Shown piece by piece: positions 43,660-56,037 of a stretch of DNA of 64,000 nucleotides. The notes under the pieces were generated by a model that saw nothing but the letters and a program-made list of their open reading frames with translations, made no database searches and had not been told where the DNA came from. A program made the translations under genes and the position numbers. Every line of letters begins with the position of its first letter. The first letter of the stretch is position 1. Source of the DNA: Thinopyrum elongatum (taxonomy: Eukaryota > Streptophyta > Magnoliopsida > Poales > Poaceae); assembly GCA_011799875.1 (NCBI GenBank), contig CM022303.1, positions 71,232,633 to 71,296,632 of the forward strand, given 5' to 3'.

Positions 43660-46600
43660 CTAAACTTTATTATATATCCATTTGGAGAGAAGTTTTCCTG
43701 CAAAGAATCTGAAACGAGAGTTGTACAAAAGAACAAATTCTCCAACTTTGAACTCACGCTTTTGGATTCTTTTATCATGCCATCTTTTAATTTTTTCTTT
43801 AAATAACTTGGCATTTTCATAAGCTTGGGTTCTCCATTTATCTAGTGAGCTAATATCAAATAACCTCTTTTCACCGGCAAGTTTGAAATCATAGTTGTGT
43901 TCTTTAATTGCCCAATATGCTTTATGTTCTAACTCAAGAGGCAAATGACAAGCTTTTTCATAAAACATTTTATAAGGAGACATACCATAGGATTTTTATA
44001 TGTTGTTCTATAAGCCCAAAGAGCATCATCCAATTTCTTAGACCAATTCTTTCGGGACCTATTGATAGTTTTTTGTAAAATTAATTTTATTTCTCTATTG
44101 CTAAGTTCAACTTGACCAATAGACTGAGGATGATAGGGGGATGCAATTCTATGGTTAACATCATACTTAGCAAGCATTTTACGGAAAGCACCATGAATAA
44201 AGTGTGAACCACCATCAGTCATTAAATATCTAGGGACTCCAAACCTTGGGAAAATAACTTCCTTAAGCATTTTAATAGAGGTGTTGTGATCAGCACTACT
44301 AGTTGGAATCGCTTCTACCCACTTAGTAACATAATCAACAGCAACCAAAATATGTGTATACCCATTAGAGGAAGGAAAAGGTCCCATGTAATCAAAACCC
44401 CAAACATCAAATGGTTCAACAACAAGAGAATAATTCATAGGCATTTCCTGACGCTTACCAATATTACCAATTCTTTGACATTCATCACAGGATAAAACAA
44501 ACTTACGGGCATCCTTGAAGAGAGTAGGCCAATAAAAACCAGATTGCAATACCTTGTGAGCAATTCTGTCTCCCCCATGATGCCCTCCATAAGCTTTGGA
44601 GTGACATTTCCGCAAGATTTGTCCCTGTTCATGCTCAGGTACACAACGTCTAATAATACCATCTACTCCTTCTTTATAAAGATGTGGGTCATCCCAAAAG
44701 TAATGTCTTAAATCATAGAAGAATTTTTTCTTTTGTTGGTATGTGAAACTAGGTGGTATATATTTAGCAATAGTGTAATTAGCATAATCAGCATACCAAG
44801 GAGTGTTATGAGAAACATTTATTGCAGCTAATTGTTCATCAGGAAAACTATCATTAATAGGTTGTGGGTCATCAAGAATATTTTCTAACCTAGACAGGTT
44901 ATCAGCTACGGGGTTCTCAGTACCCTTTCTATCAGTGATATGTAAGTCAAATTCTTGTAGCAAGAGAACCCACCTAATGAGTCTAGGTTTGGCATCTTTC
45001 TTTTCCATAAGATATTTTATTGCAGCATGGTCAGTGTGAACAATCACTTTAGAATCAACAATGTAAGATCTAAATTTATCACAAGCAAACAGTACTGCTA
45101 AAAATTCTTTTTCAGTTGTAGCATAATTGCGTTGGGCACTGTCTAGAGTTTTACTAGCATAATAAATAACATTTAATTTCTTATCAACTCTTTGTCCTAG
45201 AACAGCACCAACAACATAATCACTAGCATCACACATAATTTCAAAAGGCAAGTTCCAATCAGGTGGTTGAACAATAGGTGCAGAAACTAAGGCTTTCTCA
45301 AGTGTTTCAAAGGCTTCTACACAATCATCATCAAAAACAAATGGAACATCCTTTTGTAAAAGATTTGCAAGAGGCCTAGAAATTTTAGAGAAGTCTTTAA
45401 TAAATCTCCTATAGAAACCAGCATGACCGAGGAAACTACGAATACCTTTGATATCTTTAGGACATGGCATTTTCTCAATTGCATCAACTTTAGCTTTATC
45501 CACCTCAATACCTCGTTCAGAGATTTTATGTCCCAAGACAATACCTTCATTAACCATAAAGTGGCACTTCTCCCAATTCAAGACAAGATTAGTTTGCTCG
45601 CATCTCTGCAAAACTCGATCAAGGTTGCTTAAGCAATCATCAAAAGAAGTTCCGTATACGAAAAAATCACCCATGAAAACCTCAACAATCTTTTCTCAAA
45701 AATCAGAGAATATAGCAGTCATACATCTTTGAAAGGTAGCAGGTGCATTACATAAACCAAAAGGCATACGTCTATAAGCATAAGTTCCAAAAGGACAAGT
45801 AAAGGTAGTTTTCTCTTGATCCGGTTGTGAAACAGGTATTTGAGAAAAACCATAATATCCATCAAGGAAACAAAAGCGTGTGTGCTTAGATAGTCTTTCT
45901 AACATTTGATCAATAAAAGGTAGAGGGTAATGATCTTTTCGAGTAGCTTTATTTAATTTTCTAAAATCAATTACCATTCTATAACCAGTGACAATTCTTT
46001 GTGGAATGAGTTCATTCTTATCATTAGGAACAACAGTAATACCTCCCTTCTTAGGGACACAATGCACAGGACTTACCCATCTACTATCAGCTATGGGATA
46101 GATTATACCTGCTTCCAGAAGCTTTAATATTTCAGTTCTTACCACTTCTTTCATTTTGGGATTTAAACGTCGTTGGTGATCAACAACGGGTTTAGCATCA
46201 GGTTCCATATTAATCTTGTGTTGACAAAGAGTGGGACTAATGCCCTTAAGATCACCAAGAGTATATCCAATAGCAGCTCGGTGCTTCTTCAGAACCTTCA
46301 ATAATCTTTCTTCTTCATATTCTGAAAGGTTAGCACTAATAATAACAGGATATATCTTTTTCTCATCAAGATAAGCATATTTCAAAGTGTCTGGTAATTG
46401 TTTTAATTCAAACACATGATCACCCTTAGGTGGAGGAGGACCTCCTAGAGTTTCAATAGGTAGATTGTGCTTAAGCAGAGGTCGTTGTTCAAAGAAAATT
46501 TTATCTATCTCATTTCATTCATGCATATGCATATCATTTTCATGGTCTAGCAAATATTGTTCTAGTGGATCAGTAGGAGGCACAGCAATAGAAGCAAGAC

Positions 46601-48197
46601 CAATTATTTCATTCTTACTAGGCAATTCTTTCTTATGACGCTTTCTATTAAACTTAGAAAAATTAAACTCATGAGACTCATCACCAAAACTTACATCGAC
46701 AGTTTGTTTCTCACAATCTATTTTAGCATTAACGGTGTTCAAAAAGGGTCTACCAAAGATAATGGGACAAAAGTCATCTTGTGGGGAACCAAGAACAAGA
46801 AAATCAGTAGGATATTTTATTTTCCCACACAAGACTTCAACATCTCTAAGAATCCCAGGTGGTGTGATGGTGTCTCTATTAGCAAGTTTAATAATAACAT
46901 CTATGTCTTCTATCTCAGCAGGTGCTATGTCATTCATAATTTCTTGGTATAAGGTAAAAGGAATAGCACTCACGCTAGCGCCTAAGTCACATAAACCATG
47001 ATAACAGTGATCTCCTATTTTAACTGAGACAACAGGCATGCCAACAACAGGTCTGTGTTTATCTTTTTCATCGGGTTTGGCAATTCTAGCAGCTTCATCA
47101 CAGAAGTAAATAACATGCCCATCTATATTTTCTACGAAGAGATCTTTAACCATAGCAACACTTGGTTCTACTTTGATTTGTTCAGCAGGTTTAGGTGCTC
47201 TTATATAACTTTTATTTACCACAGTTGAAACCTTAGCATGTTCCTTTATCTTAATAGGGAAAGGTGGTTTTTCAATATAAGGAGTGGGAACAACTGGGTC
47301 AACATTATAAATAATAGTTTCATCTTTAGCTATTACCGGTTCTTTAATTTCTTCTTTAATAGGTGGGTGATATTTAAACCACTTCTCCTTAGGGAGATCA
47401 ACATGAGTAGCAAAAGATTCACAAAAAGAGGCTACTATCTCAGAGTCAAGTCCATATTTAGTGCTAAACTTTTGAAAAGCATCGGTATTCATAAAAGATT
47501 TAACACAATCATACTTAAGCTTAATACCTGACTCCTTACCTTCGTCGAGTTCCCAATCTTCAGAGTTGCGTTTAATTCTTTCTAAAAGGTCCCACCTAAA
47601 TTCAATAGTCTTCTTCATAAAGAAACCAGTACAAGAAGTATCAAGCATGGATTAATCATCACGAGAAAGCCGAGCATAAAAATTCTGAAAAATAATTTCT
47701 CTTGAGAGCTCATGATTGGGGCATGAATATAACATGGACTTAAGCCTCCCCCATGCTAGAGCGATACTTTCACCTTCACGAGGCCAAAAATTATATATAT
47801 AATTCCGATCACGATGAACTAGATGCATAGGGTAATTTTTTTGGTGAAATTCCAATTTCAATCGATTCCAATTCCATGATCCAATATCATCGCATAGCCT
47901 ATACCATGCCAATGCTTTTCCGTTCAAAGATAAAGGGAAAACCTTATTCTTAGCTTCATCTCCGGGTAAACCTGCAAGCTTAAATAATCCACAAATTTCA
48001 TCCACATATATCAAGTGCAAATCAGGATGTTCAGTTCCATCTCCTGCATAAGGATTAGCTAGCAGTTGTTCTATCATACCCAAAGGAATTTCATAACCAA
48101 TATTTTCAGTAGGTGCCGTAGGTTGAGGGGTAACTAATTGTGGTTCCGGTTGAGGTGAAGATACCCCGAACAAACCCCTCAAAGGATTGTTCTCCAT
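43660..48197 (-). pseudogene. Athila gag-pol polyprotein, broken
   Basis: It starts at 48197 (MENNPLRGLFG). In order: gag, a protease region with CDLGAS (about 46975-46990), reverse transcriptase with the catalytic tract at 45660-45680, RNase H ([10 protein letters not shown]), integrase zinc part (HHGGDR...CDECQ), then the DYMGPF, TDGGSHF and SNREIK segments for the three acidic residues. Segments 48197-43929 share one frame, interrupted by TAA at 47652-47654, TGA at 46515-46517 and TGA at 45696-45698. A one-base deletion near 43987 shifts the last part (43660-43983), which ends early at KLLSKW. The usual FMDD box of the polymerase reads FMGD (codon 45669-45671). The copy could not encode an active enzyme. 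Confidence 0.92.
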
Positions 48198-48281
48198 AGT
48201 AACAAGTGATGATAAATTTCAGCACGTAGTAATAATTTTTCCTTACCGATTTCCACTTACAAATAGCGCTTCACTCCCCGA

Positions 48282-48299
48282 CAACGGTGCCAGAAAAGA
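48282..48299 (-). promoter_or_regulatory. Primer-binding site of Sabrina-like element
   Basis: On the minus strand TGGCACCGTTGTCGGGGA follows the LTR end after a few bases. It resembles the TGGCGCCGTTGCCGGGGA site common in Athila elements, probably an Asp-tRNA type. Confidence 0.7.
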
Positions 48300-48303
48300 G
48301 CCT

Positions 48304-49800
48304 TGATGACCCACAAATATAGGGGATCAATCGTAGTCCTTTCGATACGTAAGAGTGTCAAACCCAACGAGGAGCAGAAGGAAATGACAAGTGATTTTCA
48401 GCAAGGTATTCTCTGCAAGCACTAAAATTATAAGTAACGGGTAGTTTGATAGCAAGATAATTTGTAACGAGCAAGTAACGGTAACGGTAACAAAAGTGCA
48501 GCAAGGTAGCCCAATCCTTTTGAGGCAAAGGACAGGCCAAAACAGTCTCTTATGATAAGCAAAGCGTTCTTGAGGGTACACGGGAATTTCATCTAGTCAC
48601 TTTCATCATGTTGGTTTGATTTGTGTTCGCTACTTTGATAATTTGATATGTGGGTGGACCGGTGCTTAGGTGCTGTTCTTACTTGAACAAACCCCCTACT
48701 TATGATTAACTCGCAAGCATCCGCAACTATGAGAAAAGTATTAAGATAAAATCTAACCATAGCATTAAACTTTTGGATCCAAATCAGTCCCTTACGAAGT
48801 AGCGCATAAACTAGGGTTTAAGCTTCTGTCACTCTCGCAACCCATCATCTAATTACTACTCCACAATGCATTCCCTTAGGCCCTAATAATGTGAAGTGCC
48901 ATGTAGTCGATGTTCACATGACACCACTAAGGGAATCACAACATACATACCATCAAAATATCGAACACATATCAAGTTCACATGATTACTTGCAACAAGA
49001 TTTCTCCCGTGACCTGAAGAACAAAAGTAACTACTCACAAATGATAATCATGCTCAAGATCAGAGGGGTATTAAATAGCATAATGGATCTGAACATATAA
49101 TCTTCCACCAAATAAACCATATAGTAATCAACACTACTAGTCACCCACGAGCACCAATCTAAGATTCCGGTACAAAGATTGAACACAAGAGATGAACTAG
49201 GGTTTGAGAGGAGATGGTGCTGTTGAAGAGGTTGATGGAGATTGCCCTCCCCAAGATGGGAGAGTTGTTGGTGATGATGATGACGAAGATTTCCCCCTCC
49301 GAGAGGGAAGTTCCCTCGGCGAAATCGCTCCGCCAGAGGGCAAAAGTGCTCCTGCCCAAGTTCCGCCTTGAGACGGCGGCGCTTCGTCCCGAAAGTCCTC
49401 TCCTTATTTTTTCTAGGTCAAAATGACTTATATACCAGAAGATGGGCACCGGAGGTGGGCCGAGGAGGGCACAACCCACCAGGGCGCGCCTGGGCTCCCT
49501 GGCGCTCCCAGGTGGGTTGTGCCCACCTGGTGGGGCCCCTCTGGTAGTTATTTGCTCCAATAATTCTTATATATTCCATAAAAATTCTCCGTGAAGTTTC
49601 AGCTCATTTGGAGTTGTGCAGAATAGGTGGCTTGACGTAGCTTTTTCAGGTCCAGAATTCCAGCTGCCGGTATTCTCCCTCTTTGTGTGAACCTTGCATA
49701 TTATGAGAGAAAAGGCATTAGAATTACTCCAAAAAGCATTATTATGCATAAAAATAGTATAAATAACAGTTGGAAAACATGATGCAAAATGGACGTATCA
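48304..49800 (-). repeat. 5' LTR of Sabrina-like element
   Basis: 1497 bp, uninterrupted, TGATGACCC...GGACGTATCA on the plus strand. It serves as the empty-site reference for the solo-LTR insertion in the other LTR. AAGAG follows. Confidence 0.9.
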
Positions 49801-49805
49801 AAGAG

Positions 49806-50375
49806 CTCAGGAATCGTTTTATTCATCCCTTGCATATTATAGTTCATCACGAAGCCTTTGTAGCTTGGTGGCAGTGATTGAAGAACTCTGTCAATAGCAC
49901 TATCAACTGGAAGATCAACTCCCAGCTGAGTCAAGTGATTATGATACCCAGACATTTTGAATATGTGTTCACTGACAGAACTGTTCTCCTCCATCTTGCA
50001 GCTATAGAACTTGTTGGAGACTTCATATCTCTCAACCCGGGCATTTGCTTGAAATATTAACTTCAACTCTTGGAACATCTCATATGCTCCATGACGTTTA
50101 AAATGCCTTTGAAGTCCCGGTTCTAAGCCGTAAAGCATGGCACACTGAACTATTGAGTAATCATCAGATCGAGCCTGCCAGACGTTCATAACATCTGCAG
50201 TAGCTCCTGCAGCAGGTCTGTCACCTAGCGGTGCATCAAGGACATAATTCTTCTGTGCAGCAATGAGGATAATCCTCAAGTTACGGACCCAGTCCGTGTA
50301 GTTGCTACCATCATCTTTCAACTTAGCTTTCTCTAGGAACGCATTAAAATTCAGGGGAACGGTAGCTCGGGCCAT
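49806..50375 (-). pseudogene. Copia gag, N-terminal part (separated from pol by the Athila insertion)
   Basis: The start is ATG at 50375 (MARATVPLNFNAFLEKAKL), close to the intact copia gag at 14645 (MANANVTLNFNAFLEKNKL). It stays open to IPELF, where the Sabrina-like element inserted; the next residues lie at 37128. This part has no internal stop. An in-frame ATG at 50435 would add 20 residues without homology to the other gag. Confidence 0.9.
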
Positions 50376-51034
50376 TGATCTACAACATAGATATGCAAAA
50401 CTATTAAGACTAAGTTCATGACAAACTAAGTTCAATTAATCAAATTACTAATGAACTCCCACTTAAATAAACATCCCTCAAGTTATCTAAGTGATACATG
50501 ATCCAAATCAACTAACCCATGTCCGATCATCACGTGAGATGGGGTAGTCATCAATGGTGAACATCTCTATGTTGATCATATCTACTATATGACTCACGTT
50601 TGACCTTTCGGTCTCCAGTGTTCGGAGACCATGTCTGTACATGCTAGGCTCGTCAAGTTTAACCTAAGTTTTCTGCATGTGCAAAACTGTCTTACACCCG
50701 TTGTATGTGAACGTAGAGTCTATCACACCCGATCATCACGAGGTGCTTCGAAACGACAAACTTTGGCAACGGTGCATACTCGGGGAGAACACTTTTATCT
50801 TGAAATTTAGTGAAGGGATCATCTTATAATGCTACCGCCGTTCTAAGCAAAATAAGATGCATAAAGGATAAACATCACATGCAATCAAAATATGTGACAT
50901 GATATGGCCATCATCATCTTGTGTTTTTTATCTCCATCTCCAAAGCATGGTCATGATCTCCATCGTCACCGGCTCGACACCTTGATCTCCATCGTTTCGT
51001 CGGGGTCTTCTCGCCAACTATTGCTAACGCATAA
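50376..51034 (-). other. 5' leader of minus-strand copia element
   Basis: Non-coding. It shares segments with 13950-14640 in reverse, including the regions around CATATCATG and GTTGGCGAGA. It stops at 51034, where the next element inserted. The copia 5' LTR is not in the window before that insertion. Confidence 0.7.
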
Positions 51035-51661
51035 TGTCGTGGTTTTGTCACGGCAGATGTCCTAGTGTGGGGACTTAGTCGTGAGGCCAACGCAACTAGG
51101 TAGTAGCTTGAACGGGGTTGGTTGGAATTGAGAGATGTGAGGTTTTACCCAGGTTCGGCCCCTCACGGTGGAGGTAAAAGCCTACATCCTGCTTCATTGA
51201 TATTGATGATGATGATGCTCACGATTACAAGGGTGCTCTTTCGCTACCTCTATCTCGAGAGCTATCGACTTGTCTGTCCCAAACTTGTCCCTCTTGGGGT
51301 GCCCTGCCCCTCCTTATATAAGTTGAAGGGGCGGCTTACATGACTAGTCCTAGTAGGATTAGGACTACTCTATTACAAGTGGAATCCTAGTCTTGCTTCC
51401 CTTGTAAGGGAAATACTCCTTATGCCTTCCCTCTCAAGCCGGCCCACCGGACACGTACCTTGAGCCGGTCTTCTCACGAGCCGCCTTCTGGGCCTTGGGC
51501 CTTGTTATTCGTCTAACCAGCCCTCCGGGTCACCAGTGAGTTGCCAGACTCAGGCGGGTCACCGGTGAGTCGCCAAACGTGAGCCGGGTCACTAGCGAGT
51601 CGCCAAGTTCCGGCCGGGTCATACATCAGGCCGGGTCATACGACGGGGTATATCCTCGACA
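51035..51661 (-). repeat. 3' LTR of non-autonomous element
   Basis: The first 150 bp match 57613-57780 with few differences (for example TAGTGTGGGGAC against TAGTAGGAGGAC). A TATA-like CTTATATAA is read on the minus strand near 51315. Confidence 0.8.
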
Positions 51662-54600
51662 TTAGCCCCCAGTTTAATTTGGATTTATCCATGTCAAACT
51701 TATCCTGCAAAATAAAACAAGAACAAATTTGACAGGTTGTGCGCCGGGTCGAAGGTTCTTCTGAGCCGGCGTCTGCTCATACTTAAGTCCTTGTCACTTC
51801 TTTCTGTGAAAACATTTGACCGAGTCAATCTTTCCTAGGTCATGCAATTCTTGAGATATTCCATATCGTGTCCCTTTGTTATATTCAAGGGAATCCCTCC
51901 TGGAAAGTCCGGGTCTCTTCGTTATATCATTGGGCCGACTTCAAAATCAACTTGTTGAGACTACTTTCTTGCAAAAAAATATTGGGGAAAGTAACCCATT
52001 TGATTCGGCTTCCAATGCTCTGACTTGACAAAAATACTGGATTTAAGATGTCCTTCTGGTGCTGAGCCAACTCTTGAATACTCCGGCTTGATAAAAATAT
52101 TAAACTTTTAAGATATCATTCTGATGTTCAACCGGCTTGAGGATGTTAAAGCTTGTCAAGTTGCGATCGTCGAAATTGCCGGGTTATGAATGATAATGCC
52201 GGGTCATGATTGTTGCTGACACCGGGTCATGTAATTGATCTTCTGAGTTATTCAGGCCAAAACTGAGAATATGATACCTGGTTTGCTCAAAACTGAGAAC
52301 TTGAAGATGTTCCTCCCTTATATGCATATCACCTGTAGCCCCCAAGTCTTAAGAGGAGAACGTAGTGATAGCTTAAGACTTGCTTTAATATAAATGCTGC
52401 AACTTTGGAGAAATCCGGGTTGTTCATATAAGTTGCCAAACATAAACTGAACATTTTGTACTTCGCATGTGTAGCCCCCAAGTGCCGGGTCATTATGTAA
52501 TAATGAGCAGGGACTTTGTAGATCTGATTATGTAGACTTGAGCAGCAACGTTTAGCCCCCAAGGGCCGGCTCAATAAGATAAGACTGAGCTGGGACTTTA
52601 CATGTACTTCATTGAAAATAACATCATATAATGTAGCCCTCAAGTTTCGGGTTACCTTTGACAGGAGCAATTAGTAGCCCCCAAGGGCCGGTTCATCACT
52701 ATGTGATGGGTCGGGTCTTCAATGAGGCGAGTTAAAAATGACTTTGCATTAGCCCCCAAGTACCATGGTGCATGCTTGCAGCGACATGGGACTTACATAC
52801 CTGATGTAATCTTGATTTCAATAATGTAGCCCCCAAGTGCCGGGTCGTATGCCTGCAGCGACTTGGGACTATTCCTTCCACTGTAAAATATATCATATCC
52901 ACTGTCCAGATGATATTGCTGAAAGCCTTGCATATCAATATTGAACCATACTCTCTGCTGTGAGCTGGTATTTTTGGATGAAGGAATAATAGCCATTGCT
53001 CTGAAGGGGCTTTGAAAACCTCAATCATCCAATATTGGTTATGATAACCATAATGAAATTCCAGCCATGTTTGGCTATTAAGGATTTGAATAATATAATC
53101 CGGTATGAAAACCTCAATCATTGAATACTGGTTATGACAACCATAATGAAATCCAGCCATGGTGGCTATTAAAGATTGTAATGTATAACCCAGTGTAAAA
53201 ACCGGTGCTTGATATGCAACTGTAATGAATATTTGTCCTTTGAACAATTGCACTTATCATCAACCCGTCATAGCTGTGAAAAGACTCAGCAACTTGCTTG
53301 TTAGCGACTTATAAACACAAGACTTTGTCTGTTGGCAAGTAAATCCGGAGTTAAATCCCCGGTGGCTCTTGGCCAATGGCGACTTAATGCGCATCCAATG
53401 TACTCCGGGATGTAACCCGGCGGCTTATAGCCTTTGTAAAAATCAAGAACTGATAACCCCTGCAAACAGAGATGTTATAAAAATTGCAAATATGCACAAT
53501 AATATAGTTCATAAGTCGGCTTTTAAGGATCGATAGAAAGACCAACTTTTAAAGCTCGAATCCAGGGCGGGTTACAACCCAGAGACTTACGGTCATAAAC
53601 AATCATTGAGAAGATTATAATGGCGGCTTATAGCCGAAAATCTACTGGCGACTTAAAGTCAAAAGCCAGGACGGGTGATAACCCAAAGACTCAAATATGA
53701 GCAAGATAACCCGGAGCCAGTATGACCCGGGGATTCATAATTTGCATCACAGCAAAAAAATGAAAGCATAAAAATGTCTAAAAAGACCAAAACAGAGAAT
53801 ATGCAAATCTCAAATATTTGTTAAGATGGCTTTTAAGGCATGACCGAAAAAAGTTGGCTCACAGGCCTCATGTTTGCTTTCAAGGCCGCAATAGCCGTTG
53901 AGTTTATCCTAGCTCACTGTAAGCCGGCTCTCACGTGACACAAGCCGCCGTTTTAACCTTAACAAGTTCAGGGTCTTAAAAAAGATTGACTGTTAAGAGT
54001 TCGGCGGGTCACCTGACGGAGTAGCAAGTTGCAAACAGGTAGGTGTAACTCATAATGTGGCAACTCAGGCCAGTCAAGAGGGTATGAAAAGTAAACCCGG
54101 TGGGTTGGAAGCCCCCAAGTGACCTTATGATCAATTAACAAAGACTCAGATGCACAGAAATGAAACGACAGAGGCCCCGACTTTCAGGGATGCCGGCTTT
54201 GTTAAGTTGATCATAATATGATAAGCCAATAAGGCAGGATACCCATGTTTGAACTGTGCATCATGGCAGCAAGTTCTCTTTGGCAACCTTTAATTTTTCT
54301 GAGAACTCGAACTTGCGAGAGATGAATTCCTCTTGAACCGGATGTTGAGCCGGATATTGAGAGGTCAAAACGTTGTGGGAGACAAATTTCCCTTGAGCCG
54401 GATTTTTAACCAGAATCTTTTCTGATAACCCGGAACTCTTCCGTTGAGCCGGAACTTTTTTGACTGCCAGGCACTTTTTAAACCAGAAATTTTCTGACGG
54501 CCTTTAAATTTTCACCAATGGGGCAGTAGCCTCCGGGTCCAGGGGCTGCAAGAGCAGCAACTTGCCGGCGCTTACTACACAGCTCATGCAGACAGGTGCA

Positions 54601-55207
54601 GCTCCGGTGTGTTAATGTAGACCAGACCGCGAGGGCGGACAGTAAAGATGACCGCAGCATCAGAGGCGGCATGGATGCGGGCAAGTGGGCCGCGGGCACG
54701 GAAAGATGAGTCGGCTGCGGCGTTGTAAGCTGGTGCAGACTGGCGAGTCAATTGCAGGTGCGGTAAGCCGCGCGGACGGGCGAGTCAGCCCCGTCGTGTT
54801 GATGTAGACTGGGCCGCAGAGGCCACAGCTTGCACATACATTCGTTGAGCATTATGGCACGGTCAGATGCTAACGCATGATAATAGTGGCGCGAGCTATA
54901 TATCCATGACACGACATCGCTCTTGCAGTGAACAATTGTCCTGCATCAAAAAATATCACAAGTCAGAGTACTTGTTCTTTAAAGAATAAAAATATATCAA
55001 TAAAAATTGAATAGACAGAATTCACCTGATTTATCCGGACGATAGATGATCCGTTCTATGAACTACTTCCAGTACTTGCAATGACTATTTAACCACTCTC
55101 CACTGCCCTTGCAAAAGGGCATCGACCACAGCAAGTGGAAACACGATGGCTCAGAACGAGACCGATCGGGGTTGCTCAGCACGGACCCTCCGGGTCATTA
55201 TTATTTT
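51662..55207. repeat. Non-coding interior with CCGGGTCA and AGCCCCCAAG motif repeats
   Basis: No frame is supported. The clearest structure is seven copies of TAGCCCCCAAG or close variants between 52335 and 52850 (52335, 52472, 52553, 52634, 52675, 52749 and 52827). Most are followed by TGCCGGGTCAT or GGGCCGG. Forms of CCGGGT recur thinly through 53330-54440 (AACCCGG, CCGGGTT). Confidence 0.6.
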
Positions 55208-56037
55208 TATCCCAGCAGCATTTGGTGTCACTGCAGAAGTTCCAACACCACCACTGGGCATTAGATCAGCATCTCAGTGAAGCCTCACATTCCTTACCAA
55301 ATCACAGGTTTCTTCAATAAGTTTGTTAAGTGTAGTGAGTTTCATCCTTGAACATTCCTCTTTACGTGCAGACACAGAGCTTTAATGTGGGTCTTGGGCT
55401 CATGGCATCTCCAGACCCCCCCGGGCACCTTATTTCCATGTGGGTAGCTATCATCACCAGCGTCGTTGTAAGCATTGCTGTTATATCGTTTAACCGATTC
55501 CAGAAACTCCCTAGATTGAGTGGTAGCCTTCCACTTCCCTTGCCTCTCGGGGAAAACTGTACTATATGCTGCAGACCCTCCGTACTGATGAGCAAGTGCA
55601 TCACCCATGTCCTGATACATGTCCATTAAAGCTGAAGCGATGCTGCTATCTGGGTGGAGTTTTGAAACATCCGTCAGTCCCATCGCATGAAGTTGCCTCC
55701 CCAAAGCAGCAAGGCTATAAGCATATATACTGTGCGACATTTGTGTGATCCAGGCAGTCTACACAATTCATACGAAGAATTCCAATTTGATAACAAGTAA
55801 CATCACCTAAAGACTCATGTCTGCTATCCTCTTTTCTCATATCCTGAGAAGCTTCTTTTTCTGAATTTTTGGCTTCCCGCTGTAGTAAAATTCAGTGAGG
55901 TCCAGTGCTTCACTCGCCACAGCTCCTAAAATACCTAGCACACTTGCGGACTTGCTTTTCGCAAATTTATGAAAATCCCAGTGGATGAATCTCAGTTTTC
56001 CTCTGTTCCTCTTGGACATTCTGACTAAAATATTCAA
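55208..56037 (-). pseudogene. Captured fragment of a SAC-domain phosphoinositide phosphatase gene (FIG4-like, plant SAC2-5 type)
   Basis: Minus-strand segments match the C-terminal half of plant SAC phosphatases, which remove phosphate from phosphoinositides such as PI(3,5)P2 on endomembranes. In order: LRFIHWDFHK...LTEFYYSG (56037-55837), the catalytic loop NCVDCLD (about 55770-55748), AYSLAALGRQLHAMGL, then GDALAHQYGGSAA and FPERQGKWKATTQSREFL (55740-55480), and a C-terminal part KLTTLNKLIEETCD (about 55340-55230). The CX5R arginine is replaced by histidine (55745-55747), frames change at least twice, and a stretch after SNAY is missing. No introns are visible between segments that usually span several exons, so capture through RNA is likely. 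It is sense to the host element and not functional. Confidence 0.85.

Larger units (their letters stand above)
37134..49800 (-). mobile_element. Athila-lineage gypsy element (Sabrina-like), interrupted by a solo LTR
   Basis: The LTRs are 37134-38281 plus 41933-42302 (1518 bp after removing the solo LTR) and 48304-49800 (1497 bp), with TSD AAGAG. The orientation is minus. The primer site is next to the right LTR, the purine tract is next to the left LTR, and gag-pol lies between. It sits inside the copia gag: codons for IPELF lie at 49806 and the next residues at 37128. The family name is from memory. Confidence 0.9.
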
